NCBI RefSeq assembly: GCF_023740735.1
Contig: NZ_JAMRXH010000015.1
Coordinates: forward strand, 62,001-126,000
Length of the DNA stretch: 64,000 bases
Direction of reading: 5' to 3'
From: Nocardia sp. CDC159
GTDB lineage: Bacteria > Actinomycetota > Actinomycetes > Mycobacteriales > Mycobacteriaceae
Shown piece by piece: positions 1 through 11,806 of the stretch (positions are counted from its first letter, which is position 1; each line of letters starts with the position of its first letter). The notes beneath the pieces were generated by a model that was not told the DNA's origin, searched no databases, and worked only from the letters and a program-made list of their open reading frames with translations. Made by a program: the position numbers and the translations under genes.

Positions 1-258
1 GGGGGGAGTGTGGAGTCCTCGGTGGCGAATACCTGGTCCAGCGTGGATGTTTCGCAGGCGTTCGGGAGTGGGGTCGGGACCTCGTTCGGGACGGGTGTGG
101 ACGCTGGTGTCGGTGGGTCCGCGCACGGGGCGATCGACAGCACGCTGGAGGCGGGCGCGCAGGGGTCGAGCGGGCTGTTCGGGGATGCGGGTGGTCATCT
201 CGGCGGTGGCGTGGAGACGCACGCCAGCGGTGATGTCACCGGCGGACTGCTGCACTGA
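1..258 (+). CDS. iniB: IniB-like glycine-rich protein, C-terminal end (partial)
   Basis: The reading frame is open from the window edge to the TGA at 256-258, so this is the 3' end of a longer gene. The visible 85 residues are dominated by Gly, Ala, Ser, Thr and Val with GG, GVG and GGH patterns and no predicted globular motif. That composition fits the C-terminal half of IniB, an Ala/Gly-rich envelope protein. The main support is context: two dynamin-like GTPases follow directly, as iniA and iniC follow iniB in mycobacteria. The GTG at 10 is probably an internal Val codon. The exact role of IniB is unknown; the operon responds to cell-wall inhibitors in M. tuberculosis. Identity is an inference from context and composition. 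Confidence 0.6.
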   Translation, partial: GGSVESSVANTWSSVDVSQAFGSGVGTSFGTGVDAGVGGSAHGAIDSTLEAGAQGSSGLFGDAGGHLGGGVETHASGDVTGGLLH

Positions 259-281
259 GCGAAGGGCGAGTGAGGACGGGT

Positions 282-2108
282 ATGGGGATCGTGGTGGCCG
301 GGGCCGCGAGCAGCGCACCGGCATTGCCATTGCCGACGGTGCTCGCGGAGACCATCACCGCCGCACGCGCCGCGCAGCGCGACGACCTGGTCGGTCGGCT
401 GGAGCAGCTGGCCGACCGGGTCCGCGATCCGCGGCGGCGGATCGTGGTGGCGGGGCTGGGAAATCAGGGCAAGAGTCAATTCGTCAACGCCCTGTTGAAT
501 CTCGACGTCTGCCCGGTCGGTGACGATGCGACCACCACCGTCCCCGTCCTGCTCGCGCACGGCCCACAGCCGCGGGCCGAGCTCGTGCTCGCCGGTCCAA
601 CCGGTACCGAGGCGGACGGCCGCCGAATGCCGCTGCCGCTCGACGCGATAGCCGCGGTCACCCCGCATTCCCCGCACGGCCACGTACTGCGCCTGGAGAT
701 CCAGGCCCCCAACCCCCTGCTCGCCGACGGCATCGTGCTCGTCGACACCCCGGCCATCGGCGGCCACGGGAATCCCGGAGCCACCAGCGTTCTCGGCCTG
801 GCGCCGACGGCCGACGCGGTACTGGTGCTATCCGACGCCTCGACCGAACTCACCGAACCCGAGGTCGACTTCCTGCGCCAGGTCCACCAGCTCTGTCCGG
901 CGGTGGCGCTGCTGCTCAGCAAGATCGATCTCTATCCGCACTGGCGACAGGTCCATCAGGCCGACGAGCAGCATCTGCACCGCAACAATCTGCGGCTGCG
1001 GATCCTCCCCGTCTCCGCACTCCTGCGCGCCCACGCCATGCGACTGCGCGACGAACAACTCGGCCGCGAATCCGGCTTCGGCGCCCTGTTCGACTTCCTG
1101 CGCGACCAGGTCGTGGCCCGCGACCAGGCCGCGACCCGCCGCGCCGTGGCACTCGACATCTCCTCCGCCGCAGAACATCTGGCTCTCGCCCTGGGCAGTG
1201 AGCTGGTGGCCCTGCGCGATCCCGAGCGCGGCGCCGTCGCCATCCGCGAACTGCGCACGGCCAAGACACAGGCCGAGGATCTGCACCGCCGCACCGCCAC
1301 CTGGCAGCAGACCCTCGGCGACGGCATCGCCGACCTGGCCGGAGACATCGACCATGATCTGCGCGACCGGCTGCGCGCCATCGGCCGCACGGCCGAGGAG
1401 TGGATCGACGAGAACGATCCGGGACGGCTCTGGGAGCATATGGCCGAATGGCTCACCGCGACGGTCGACACCGCCATCGGCGACAACCTGCTGTGGACCC
1501 ACGCCCGAGCCCTGCACCTGGCCGAGCGGGTGGCCGAGCACTTTCGGGAATTCGGCGCGGTCGATCTGCCGAATGTGCGCGCGGGGCTGGATCCGGCGGG
1601 TTCGCGGGTCGACTCGATCACCCTCACCGATCTGGAACCGGATCTGGGGCTGGGCCACAAGCTGCTGGTCGGCATGCGCGGCTCCTACGGCGGCATGGTG
1701 ATGGTCGGCCTGGCCAGCACGGTCGCGGGACTGGCGCTGATCAATCCGGTCTCGCTTGGCGCCGGAGTCCTGCTGGGCGGCAAGGCCTTCCGCGACGACA
1801 AGCGCGAACGGCTGATGCGCCGCCGCAACGAGGCCAAGAATGCGGTCCGCCGCTATCTCGACGACGTGAGCTTCGAGGCGGGTAAGGAGTCGCGCGACCG
1901 GCTGCACCGCGTGCACCGGGTGCTGCGCGACCACTTCACCGGCATCGCCGACCGCAGCCTGCGCTCGATCAACGAGTCGCTGCAGGCGGCCCAGGACGCG
2001 GCCGGGGTGGAGACGGCCCGGCGCAACGAGCGCTGCGCCGAATTGGAGCGGCAACTGCGCATCGTGGCCGAGCTGCGCCGCCATGCCGATGCCATGCTGC
2101 CCGGGTAA
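282..2108 (+). CDS. iniA: Dynamin-like GTPase IniA
   Basis: This is a bacterial dynamin-like GTPase of about 608 residues, close to the size of M. tuberculosis IniA. The P-loop GLGNQGKSQF lies near residue 60. A switch/G3 motif LVDTPAIGG and a G4-like LLSKIDLY (SKID in place of NKxD) follow. A hydrophobic stretch at about nt 1680-1785 looks like the membrane-inserting paddle of dynamin-like proteins. The family remodels membranes; IniA is linked to isoniazid and ethambutol tolerance and membrane repair. The start is chosen at ATG 282 because GAGGACGGG sits 6 nt upstream of it; a GTG at 270 is the alternative. The gene follows iniB by 23 bp and precedes iniC, so the three probably form one operon. 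Confidence 0.88.
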   Translation: MGIVVAGAASSAPALPLPTVLAETITAARAAQRDDLVGRLEQLADRVRDPRRRIVVAGLGNQGKSQFVNALLNLDVCPVGDDATTTVPVLLAHGPQPRAELVLAGPTGTEADGRRMPLPLDAIAAVTPHSPHGHVLRLEIQAPNPLLADGIVLVDTPAIGGHGNPGATSVLGLAPTADAVLVLSDASTELTEPEVDFLRQVHQLCPAVALLLSKIDLYPHWRQVHQADEQHLHRNNLRLRILPVSALLRAHAMRLRDEQLGRESGFGALFDFLRDQVVARDQAATRRAVALDISSAAEHLALALGSELVALRDPERGAVAIRELRTAKTQAEDLHRRTATWQQTLGDGIADLAGDIDHDLRDRLRAIGRTAEEWIDENDPGRLWEHMAEWLTATVDTAIGDNLLWTHARALHLAERVAEHFREFGAVDLPNVRAGLDPAGSRVDSITLTDLEPDLGLGHKLLVGMRGSYGGMVMVGLASTVAGLALINPVSLGAGVLLGGKAFRDDKRERLMRRRNEAKNAVRRYLDDVSFEAGKESRDRLHRVHRVLRDHFTGIADRSLRSINESLQAAQDAAGVETARRNERCAELERQLRIVAELRRHADAMLPG

Positions 2109-2146
2109 ACCGGGAGGCCGTGCACCCGCTCCGGTACGGTGACCGC

Positions 2147-3727
2147 GTGAGTTTCGAGGTCCCCGGCGCGACCCAGGGCATCATGCCCGAGGCCCGCCGG
2201 TTGGTGGCGGCCGCCCGGCAGGCGTTCGCACCGCGTTCCCGCCCGGCCGCACAGCTCGACGAGTGCGCCCGCAGGCTCGATCAGCCGCTGCGGGTGGCGC
2301 TGGCCGGTCATCTCAAGGCCGGTAAGTCGACGCTGCTCAATGCCCTGGTGGGACAGGACATCGCCCCCACCGACGCGACCGAGTGCACGCGGATGGTCAC
2401 CTGGTATCGCAACGGTTCCGCCCCGCGGGTGACCGCCTTCGCCGCCGACGGCTCCCGGGCCGATGTGGTGGTGCGGCGGCAGGCCGGCGCGGACGGACTG
2501 CCCGGCGCGCATGGATTGACCTTCGATCTGACCGCGCCGCGCTGGGACCGCGGGCCCGCCCGCGAGGTCGATCACCTCGAGGTGGAATGGCCCGCCGCGG
2601 CGCTGGCCCGCACGACGATCATCGATACCCCCGGCACCTCCTCACTGTCGCGGGAGGTATCGATCCGAACGGCGCGGCTGTTGACGCCGGAGGATTCCGA
2701 GTCGGCGGCCCCGCCGGGTGCGGACGCCATCGTCTACCTGCTGCGCCGTCTGGACGCCGCCGATGTGGGATTTTTGGAGCGAATCGGCTCGACGACCGGA
2801 CGATCGGGACCGCTCGGGGTGATCGGCGTGGTCTCCCGCGCCGACGAGATCGGCGCGGGCCGCATCGATGCCCTGCATTCGGCGCGTGATGTCGCGGCCC
2901 GTTTCGCGGGCGAACTCGAGCGAACCGGCTTGTGCCAGGCGGTGATCCCGGTGGCGGGCCTGCTCGCCTTCGCCGCCGTCACGCTGCGGCAGCGCGAATA
3001 CGACGCGTTCGAGGCGCTGGCCACGGTCCCGGCCGAGGAATTGGGTGCGGCGCTGCTGTCGGCGGATCGGTTCGCCCGCCCCGATCTGCCGCTGCCGGTG
3101 CCGCCGGAACTGCGCGCCCATCTGGCGGCCCGCTTCGGCCTGTTCGGAATCCGCATGGCCGTCACCCTGATCCGGCTCGGCGTGCGCGATTCCGCCTCGC
3201 TGGCAACGGAACTGACCCGACGCAGCGGCCTGGACGAGCTGCGCTCGGTGCTCGACATCCAATTCGCCCAGCGCGCCGACCAATTGAAGGCGCATTCGGC
3301 CCTGACCGCGCTGGATCGCATTGTCTCCGCCCATCCGGGCACCGCGGCGGATCAGCTGCTGCCCCGGGCGCGCACGCTGCTGGCAGATGTGCACGGCTTC
3401 GCCGAGCTGCGCCTGCTAGGCCGCCTGCGCACCGACGAACTCCCGCTTCCCGCCGACGATCTCGCCGAGATGTATCGCCTGATCGGCGGTTCGGGCATCG
3501 CGCCGCAGCTGCGCCTCGGACTGCCTGCCACCGCCGATCCGGCGACCGTGCGCGCGCAAGCCCTTGCCGCCGTGCGCAAATGGCGCGCCCGCGCCCGGCA
3601 TCCGCTGGCCGACCAGGTCACCGCGAACGCCTGCCTCGTCGCCACCCGCAGTGCCGAGGGCATCGCCGAACTGCTGCGTGAGCCGCCCACCGCGCCGCTG
3701 ACCCGGGTGCGCCCACGCCACCCATGA
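2147..3727 (+). CDS. iniC: Dynamin-like GTPase IniC
   Basis: This second dynamin-family GTPase has about 526 residues. It carries the P-loop GHLKAGKSTLLNALVG near residue 60, a G3 motif IIDTPGTSS and a G4-like VVSRADEIG. It is shorter than IniA and lacks IniA's obvious long hydrophobic paddle. In mycobacteria IniA and IniC are encoded side by side and are thought to cooperate at the membrane. Two starts are possible. GTG 2120 has GGGAGG only 2 nt upstream, which is too close. GTG 2147 has a TACGGT -10-like hexamer at 2135-2140 exactly 6 nt before it, suggesting a leaderless transcript, so 2147 is preferred. The gap to iniA is small enough that it can also be read through from iniA. Confidence 0.85.
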   Translation: MSFEVPGATQGIMPEARRLVAAARQAFAPRSRPAAQLDECARRLDQPLRVALAGHLKAGKSTLLNALVGQDIAPTDATECTRMVTWYRNGSAPRVTAFAADGSRADVVVRRQAGADGLPGAHGLTFDLTAPRWDRGPAREVDHLEVEWPAAALARTTIIDTPGTSSLSREVSIRTARLLTPEDSESAAPPGADAIVYLLRRLDAADVGFLERIGSTTGRSGPLGVIGVVSRADEIGAGRIDALHSARDVAARFAGELERTGLCQAVIPVAGLLAFAAVTLRQREYDAFEALATVPAEELGAALLSADRFARPDLPLPVPPELRAHLAARFGLFGIRMAVTLIRLGVRDSASLATELTRRSGLDELRSVLDIQFAQRADQLKAHSALTALDRIVSAHPGTAADQLLPRARTLLADVHGFAELRLLGRLRTDELPLPADDLAEMYRLIGGSGIAPQLRLGLPATADPATVRAQALAAVRKWRARARHPLADQVTANACLVATRSAEGIAELLREPPTAPLTRVRPRHP

Positions 3728-3742
3728 TCGGCCGCGGCCGGT

Positions 3743-4903
3743 TCAGGGGGCGGTCGCCGTGGCGGCGGGATCGATGAGGATCTTGGCGTGCTGTTCCGGA
3801 CTGGCCAGGGCGGCGAAGGCGTTGTCGACGCCGTCGAGCCCGACCGTGCCGGTGATGAGCGGGGACGGATCGACCTTGCCGTCGGCGATCATATGCAGTG
3901 TGTCGCGGAATTCGCCCGGGTCGTAGCCCAGGACGAAGCGCAGGTCGATCTCCTTGTTGATGGCCATCGCGGGATGGATGGTGTCGGCCTGCATACAGAC
4001 GCCGACCACGACCACCCGCGAGCGCGGGGGCGCGGCGGTGAGGATGTCGTCGATGATGCCGGGCACGCCGACGCATTCGAATACGACCGGCCCCGACGGC
4101 CCGGCGTCCAGGGTGTGCGCCAGCCGGAAGCCGTACCACCACGGCAGATTCGGGATCCGGCGCAGCCGTTCCATGGCGTCGAAGCCGAGATTGAGCACGT
4201 CGGTGACGCGGGTGATGCGGGTCTTGCGCGGCGCGGCGGTCCACGGTGCGTCGGTGGCGGGGTCGACCACCACATCCGCGCCGCAGCGGGTGGCGAGCTC
4301 CCGCCGACGCGGTGAGAAATCGCTGGCGACAACGGTTTTCACCCCCGCCGCCTTCAGCATCACGACGACCGCGAGTCCGATCGGCCCGCAGCCGATGACG
4401 TAGGCGGTCTGCTTGGTGCTCACCCGGCCCCGGCGCACGGCGTGCCAGGCCACCGCCATCGGCTCGGTGAGTGCGGCATGGTCGGTCGAAACTCCGTTGG
4501 GCACGGGAAATGTCATCGACTCCTGGACCACGACCTGTTCGGCATACCCGCCGGGCGCGGCCTCGGACAGTCCGGTCAGATGCGGTTCCCGGCCGTGCCG
4601 CAGGATCGGCAGCGCCACCACCCGGGTGCCGGGCCGCCACCGTTTACGACAGTCCGGGCCGTATTCGATGATCTCCCCGACGAATTCGTGACCGAGCACG
4701 ATGCGCTGATCGGACCGCATGAAGTGGTCGTAGCCGGTGGCCCGGGACAGCTCGGCCAATTCGTCGCAGTGCACCCGCGCGTGCAGATCCGAACCGCAAA
4801 TGCCGCAGCGCAACACATTGATCAGCACCTGGCCGGGCCCGGGCCGCGGCGGCTCGATATCGGCGACTTCCAGTTTGCCTTCGGAACAGACGACTGCCTT
4901 CAT
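3743..4903 (-). CDS. Zinc-type alcohol dehydrogenase (MDR family)
   Basis: This is a medium-chain dehydrogenase/reductase of 386 residues. The catalytic-zinc region GICGSDLHAR and GHEFVGEI is near the N-terminus, and the Rossmann motif GCGPIGLAVVVML is in the middle. The four-cysteine structural-zinc lobe common in liver-type ADHs is not evident: the segment after GHEFVGEI has no clustered Cys. The substrate cannot be told from sequence; the family oxidises alcohols or polyols with NAD(P). The start is placed at the ATG at 4901-4903 (product MKAVVCSEGK), where the conserved MDR fold begins; an upstream in-frame extension of 24 codons is unlikely. It lies convergent to iniC (15 bp apart) and divergent from dnaK, with no functional tie to either. 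Confidence 0.85.
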   Translation of the reverse strand: MKAVVCSEGKLEVADIEPPRPGPGQVLINVLRCGICGSDLHARVHCDELAELSRATGYDHFMRSDQRIVLGHEFVGEIIEYGPDCRKRWRPGTRVVALPILRHGREPHLTGLSEAAPGGYAEQVVVQESMTFPVPNGVSTDHAALTEPMAVAWHAVRRGRVSTKQTAYVIGCGPIGLAVVVMLKAAGVKTVVASDFSPRRRELATRCGADVVVDPATDAPWTAAPRKTRITRVTDVLNLGFDAMERLRRIPNLPWWYGFRLAHTLDAGPSGPVVFECVGVPGIIDDILTAAPPRSRVVVVGVCMQADTIHPAMAINKEIDLRFVLGYDPGEFRDTLHMIADGKVDPSPLITGTVGLDGVDNAFAALASPEQHAKILIDPAATATAP

Positions 4904-4994
4904 ACCGGCACGGTACCGCGCGGGGTGATGGAGGTCACTGCGCTGCGTGGGCGCGGGTGGGTCATCGGTGACCACGAAAAAATCTTGGTCCCCC

Positions 4995-5021
4995 GGGAAT
5001 CATCCGGAGCGGGTGGTCGTT
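4995..5021 (+). promoter_or_regulatory. Putative SigH-type promoter of the dnaK operon
   Basis: GGGAATC (-35) at 4995-5001 is followed after 16 nt by CGTT (-10) at 5018-5021. This resembles the GGAAYA-N16-18-CGTT form recognised by the redox/heat sigma factor SigH of mycobacteria. The geometry matches the candidate in front of clpB (14417-14442). Transcription would start near 5028, about 120 nt before dnaK. It is a pattern match only. Confidence 0.45.
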
Positions 5022-5038
5022 GAGCTGTACAACACCAG

Positions 5039-5059
5039 GTTGAGCGAGATGCACTCAAG
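5039..5059 (+). promoter_or_regulatory. HspR operator (HAIR element) upstream of dnaK
   Basis: GTTGAGC-N7-ACTCAAG closely matches the HAIR consensus CTTGAGT-N7-ACTCAAG bound by HspR. It lies 90 nt upstream of the dnaK start. HspR is encoded at the end of the same operon, giving an autoregulatory loop in which DnaK acts as HspR co-repressor. Confidence 0.85.
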
Positions 5060-5066
5060 TCTGTGG

Positions 5067-5095
5067 TTGACTCGGATAGGGTCGGCGGGCAGGAT
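5067..5095 (+). promoter_or_regulatory. Putative housekeeping promoter of dnaK
   Basis: TTGACT at 5067-5072 and CAGGAT at 5090-5095 are separated by 17 nt, as in SigA-type promoters. The -35 lies just downstream of the first HAIR site, and the -10 abuts a second, weaker HAIR-like repeat at 5094-5114 (ATTGAGC-N7-GCTCAGT). HspR bound at either site would block polymerase. Confidence 0.5.
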
Positions 5096-5114
5096 TGAGC
5101 GGACCCCGCTCAGT
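5094..5114 (+). promoter_or_regulatory. Second, degenerate HAIR-like repeat
   Basis: ATTGAGC-N7-GCTCAGT keeps the TTGAG/CTCA core and the 7-nt spacer of a HAIR element. The inner bases also form a perfect 7-bp inverted repeat (5096-5102 with 5106-5112). It overlaps the proposed -10 and is probably a weaker HspR site, or a 5'-UTR hairpin. Confidence 0.45.
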
Positions 5115-5148
5115 GTTGTGAGATGTACGTCAACTAGGAGGAACCACT

Positions 5149-6986
<1,838 letters not shown>

Positions 6987-6990
<4 letters not shown>

Positions 6991-7655
6991 CGAATCAGAG
7001 CCCGGAACAGGAGCCGGTCACCATCGTGGACAACCGCAAGGTAGATCCGGAGACGGGCGAGGTTCGTCAGGCCGCGGCGGCCGAGGGTGCCGCCGCGGCT
7101 CCGGCCGATTCCGCTGGAGAGAACCAGGATTCGGCCCAGCCCGCCTCGGAGAACGGTTCGGATTCACTGGCCGACGCGATCAGTGGTGAGCTTGCCGAGC
7201 GCACCGCGGATCTGCAGCGGCTGACCGCCGAGTACACCAACTACCGCCGCCGCGTCGAGCGCGACCGCAAGGCCGCTGTCGAAACCGCCAAGGCGGCGGT
7301 GGTCACGGAGCTGCTCGGCGTGCTCGACGACCTCGACCGTGCCCGCGCGCACGGCGATCTGGAGTCGGGACCGCTGAAGTCGGTGGCGGACAAGCTCTCC
7401 GACGCGCTGCGCAAGCAGGGCCTCGAGGAATTCGGCGTCGAGGGCGAGCCCTTCGACCCGACCCTGCACGAGGCGGTGCAGCACGAGGGCGACGGACACG
7501 ATCCGGTGATCGGTGTGGTGATGCGCAAGGGCTACCGCTTCGGTGACCGCGTGCTGCGGCACGCCCTGGTCGGAGTCACCGACGGGGTGGCAGATCTGGC
7601 GGCGACGCCGGATGCGACGAACGCTGGCACGGATGCCGGCACAGGCGAGCAGTAG
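6987..7655 (+). CDS. grpE: Nucleotide exchange factor GrpE
   Basis: This is the GrpE co-chaperone of 222 residues. An acidic, Ala-rich, probably disordered N-terminal third is followed by a long coiled coil starting around LQRLTAEYTNYRRRVERD. The C-terminal beta-domain contains GVVMRKGYRFGDRVLRHALV, the family signature region. It releases ADP from DnaK. The GTG start at 6987 overlaps the dnaK stop (GTGA), so translation is probably coupled. A tail rich in Thr, Asp and Ala follows the conserved domain. It is the second gene of dnaK-grpE-dnaJ-hspR. Confidence 0.96.
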
Positions 7656-7676
7656 GAAGAAAGGAGGAGATGCCCG

Positions 7677-8851
<1,175 letters not shown>

Positions 8852-8852
<1 letters not shown>

Positions 8853-9244
8853 TGGACCGGGAGCCACAGGACAGGACGACGGGCACCGAGTACTTCATGA
8901 TTTCGGTGGCGGCTCAGCTGGCCGGTATGCACGCGCAGACGCTGCGTACCTATGACCGGCTGGGACTCGTTACGCCGCAACGCACTTCGGGCGGCGGCCG
9001 GCGCTATTCGGCCCGCGATGTGGAGCTGCTGCGCGAGGTGCAGCGGCTGTCGCAGGACGAGGGCGTCAACCTGGCCGGTATCAAGCGGATCATCGAACTC
9101 ACCAATCAGGTCGAGGAACTGCAGCAGCGGGTCCGCGAGCTGACCTCGGAGGTCGAGCGACTGCGCTCGCGCTATCTGCCCGAACTGTCGCCGCAGCGCA
9201 GTACCGCGCTGGTGGTCTGGCAGCCACGCAACAAGCGCCGGTAG
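8852..9244 (+). CDS. hspR: Heat-shock repressor HspR
   Basis: This MerR-type repressor of 130 residues has an N-terminal winged helix containing AAQLAGMHAQTLRTYDRLGL and GGGRRYSARDVELL. A coiled-coil dimerisation segment follows (about residues 80-110, NQVEELQQRVRELTSEVERL). The tail ends in basic residues. HspR binds HAIR inverted repeats and represses dnaK-operon and clpB transcription, with DnaK as co-repressor. Matching sites are present at 5039-5059 and 14410-14430. The start is set at ATG 8852, which overlaps the dnaJ stop; an in-frame start 15 nt upstream lies inside dnaJ and is less likely. It is the last gene of the operon, followed by a perfect terminator. Confidence 0.96.
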
Positions 9245-9269
9245 TTCTCCGCGGAAACACCTGTAAGGC

Positions 9270-9293
9270 AGCGCCTCTGGAGACAGAGGCGCT
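9270..9293 (+). terminator. Rho-independent terminator of the dnaK operon
   Basis: A perfect 10-bp stem (9270-9279 with 9284-9293) closes a GAGA tetraloop and is followed by GTTTTCG. It lies 26 bp after the hspR stop. This is the most canonical terminator in the window. Confidence 0.92.
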
Positions 9294-9766
9294 GTTTTCG
9301 TCCGACGAAATCCCTTTCGCATCATTGCGTTTTGTTGCGAGTTATGTGCTGAGCTTTCATCTGAACGGACACCACTTACGAGTGGGACATTCGTACCGAA
9401 CTGGGCGCGGCGATCGCCAAATCGTTGCCGAAAGGTCGGTTTTGTCCTGCGGGGAGAGTGCGTGAGAAAGCGAGATCGGTTGCCGCACAATCGCTGCAAA
9501 TCCGAGTTTTTCATGTAGAACCGTGCAAATCGATTGAGGCGCAGGCCGATACACTCGGCGTGTCCTGTACTAATGGTCTGTTTCGGGCGGTGAATGACCA
9601 AGAACGCCTGGTATTTTCGGAATTACACACGTGTTGTTTAAACGACGCGTTCCGTTGCTGGCAAACCTCGCCTACACTCGTTTGACATCGGCTGCTGTCG
9701 AGTGTCCCGCAGCACCTCACTCGCCGGCTAGGCCTGGTTCTAGTGCGAAATGGGGTTGTGAGACAA
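9294..9766. other. Long intergenic region upstream of the flavohaemoglobin gene
   Basis: About 470 bp without a convincing gene. It is visibly richer in A and T than its surroundings. Short open frames exist but lack family similarity and ribosome binding sites. It holds promoter-like sequence near its right end (TTGACA at 9682-9687) but no clear paired -10. It probably carries the regulatory region or long 5' leader of the flavohaemoglobin gene; nothing more specific was recognised. Confidence 0.5.
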
Positions 9767-10939
9767 ATGGATTCGCGGACCGTCGCATTGATAAGAACGA
9801 CGTTCAAGGCGGTTGCTGCGGAGGAGGGGGGACCGGAGAAGCTCGCCCGGTCTTTCTACGCCATCCTGTTCACCGACCATCCACATGTGCGCGACTTCTT
9901 TCCGGCGGCCCTGGACGCCCAGCGCGATCGGCTCGTGAAGGCGATCGGCTACGTCGTCGATCGGCTGGAGGAACCGGAGAAGCTACTGCCCTTCCTGGCC
10001 CAGCTCGGGCGCGACCACCGCAAGTACGGGGTGACGGCGGAACACTACGCGGCTGTTGGCACCTCGCTGCACGCGGCGCTGCGCGCCTATACCGGCACCG
10101 AGATGTGGACCGACGAGGTGGAGCGGGCCTGGGACGAGGGCATCGGGCTGATCGCCGAGACCATGATCAAGGCCGCCGACCAGGAGGACACGCCGCCCTA
10201 CTGGACCGGCACGGTCATCGAGAATCGCGCGGTGCTGCAGAATCTGTCCGTGGTGCGGCTGCGCCTGGACCAGCCCATGCAGTACGCGGCCGGGCAGTAC
10301 ATCAGCGTGCAGATCCCGGCCCGGCCGCGCATGTGGCGCTACCTGTCCCCGGCCATACCCGCGAATGCCAACCGCGAGGTGGAGTTTCATATTCGTGCCG
10401 TGGCCGGTGGCTGGGTGAGTCCGGCCATGATCGGGCATACCGCCATCGGTGATCAGTGGCTGCTCGGCTCGCCGCTGGGCGGGCTCGGCGTGCCGCGCAA
10501 TACCCGCCGCAAGATGTTGATGGTCGGCTGCGGGACCGGAATCGCCCCGCTGCGTGCGCAACTCATGGCGATGACCCAGCGCCGTTCGAATCCGAAGGTG
10601 CGGCTGTTCGTCGGCGGCCATCATCCGTGCGATCTCTACGATCTGCGGACGCTGAGCGAGCTGGCCGTCGCCAATAAGTGGCTCACGGTCACACCCGTGG
10701 TGGAGAACGAGGAAAACCCCTGGTGGTATGTCGATTCCGGGGACGAGCGGGCCGGGGAGCTGCCGGGGCTGGAGCCGCGCCGGATCGGTCAGATCGGCAG
10801 GGTGGTCGCCGCCGAGGGGCCGTGGAAGGACCACGACGTCCAGATTGTCGGCTCGCCCTCGATGGTGCAGACCACCAAGTTCCGCCTGATGGCCGCCGGG
10901 ACGCCGACCAAGAACATCCGCCACGATCCGTTGTTCTGA
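9767..10939 (+). CDS. Type II flavohaemoglobin-like globin/FAD-NAD reductase
   Basis: This 390-residue protein has an N-terminal globin domain (about 1-130). A Tyr at the B10 position (SFYAILF) and a probable proximal His (GRDHRKYGV) are visible. A ferredoxin-reductase-like domain follows, with an FAD-contact segment WRYLSPA and the NAD-binding motif GCGTGIAPLRAQL. The architecture and length match the type II flavohaemoglobin of M. tuberculosis (Rv0385, from memory), which is also near clpB. Type I homologues are NO dioxygenases; type II members are reported to have other electron-transfer activity such as D-lactate oxidation, so the substrate is left open. ATG 9767 (MDSRTVALIR) is preferred to GTG 9743 because the paralogue at 12000-13160 begins at the same place. 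It converges on the reductase gene at 10949. Confidence 0.85.
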   Translation: MDSRTVALIRTTFKAVAAEEGGPEKLARSFYAILFTDHPHVRDFFPAALDAQRDRLVKAIGYVVDRLEEPEKLLPFLAQLGRDHRKYGVTAEHYAAVGTSLHAALRAYTGTEMWTDEVERAWDEGIGLIAETMIKAADQEDTPPYWTGTVIENRAVLQNLSVVRLRLDQPMQYAAGQYISVQIPARPRMWRYLSPAIPANANREVEFHIRAVAGGWVSPAMIGHTAIGDQWLLGSPLGGLGVPRNTRRKMLMVGCGTGIAPLRAQLMAMTQRRSNPKVRLFVGGHHPCDLYDLRTLSELAVANKWLTVTPVVENEENPWWYVDSGDERAGELPGLEPRRIGQIGRVVAAEGPWKDHDVQIVGSPSMVQTTKFRLMAAGTPTKNIRHDPLF

Positions 10940-10948
10940 AGGAAAACC

Positions 10949-11731
10949 TCAAAGTCCTTCGTAGCGAATGGCTTCCGCCGGAGTGCCGGTCTGGATGAGC
11001 CGGTCCACCGTGGCGCGGGTCATGCCCGGGGAGCCGCAGACCAGGACCTGGTGGTGCAGTAGCGGGCCCATATCGCCGATGACCTCGGGGAGGGTGCCCT
11101 CGAGCATTTCGTCGACGTCGAAACCGATGTCCACCCGGCTGTTCTCGTACCACTCGTCGACCCAGTTCGGATCGTCGGCGTATTCGACCACGGGAACCAC
11201 CGTGAGCCAGGGCATATCGCCCGCGAGCAGGTACAGCATGTCCGAGGCGTAGAGGTCGCGCGGGGAGCGACCGCCCACGAACAGATGGGTGCGCGGGGGC
11301 TCGGGGCGGCGGGCCAGTTCGAGCAGCAGGGCGCGTAGCGGCGCCAAACCCGTTCCGCCCGCGATCATCACGACATCGGTGGCCCAGTCGTCCACCGAGA
11401 GCCAACCGCCCGGATCGCTGATCCGCCACTCGTCGCCCGGCCGGGTGTCGGCCACGATGGAGCCGCTGCACCAGCCGCCCGGCACCGTGCGCACATGGAA
11501 TTCCAACTTGCCGTCCAGCGAGGGCGGCAGCGCGGGTGAGAGCCGCCGCCGCAGCCCCGGATGCTGCGGCACCTGCACCTCCACCGATTGTCCGGCCACG
11601 AACGGCACGAACTCTCCGATGAGCCGGATCACCGCGATGTCGTGGCGCAGCCGATGATGACCGACCACGGTCGAGGTCCACTCCTGCGCATCGAGCCGGA
11701 TCTCACCGGTCGCGCCGGGGTCCAACGTCAC
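10949..11731 (-). CDS. FAD/NAD-binding oxidoreductase, globin-less flavohaemoglobin paralogue
   Basis: This 260-residue protein aligns with the reductase half of its two neighbours. It has a beta-barrel FAD domain with RRRLSPALPP in place of WRYLSPAIP, then an NAD domain with AGGTGLAPLRALLLELA, LFVGGRSPRDLYA, and a C-terminal VCGSPGMTRATVDRLI. No globin domain precedes it. It presumably passes electrons from NAD(P)H through FAD to an unknown acceptor. The GTG start at 11731 (preceded by AAGGGAG) is preferred over an in-frame start at 11791. It lies convergent to the flavohaemoglobin at 9767 and downstream of a second one at 12000, forming a cluster of three related reductases. Confidence 0.82.
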   Translation of the reverse strand: MTLDPGATGEIRLDAQEWTSTVVGHHRLRHDIAVIRLIGEFVPFVAGQSVEVQVPQHPGLRRRLSPALPPSLDGKLEFHVRTVPGGWCSGSIVADTRPGDEWRISDPGGWLSVDDWATDVVMIAGGTGLAPLRALLLELARRPEPPRTHLFVGGRSPRDLYASDMLYLLAGDMPWLTVVPVVEYADDPNWVDEWYENSRVDIGFDVDEMLEGTLPEVIGDMGPLLHHQVLVCGSPGMTRATVDRLIQTGTPAEAIRYEGL

Positions 11732-11806
11732 GCTCTCCCTTGCCTTTCCCGTTCCCCGCTGTTCCTGTACGCAACGCCTCCGCCCACCCACTGTTCCCGT
11801 GGGCAG

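Noticed and set aside
9425..9685. An 86-codon frame in the gap before the flavohaemoglobin gene
   Set aside because: Its codon usage is unlike its neighbours, and it has no ribosome binding site and no family. The region looks regulatory.
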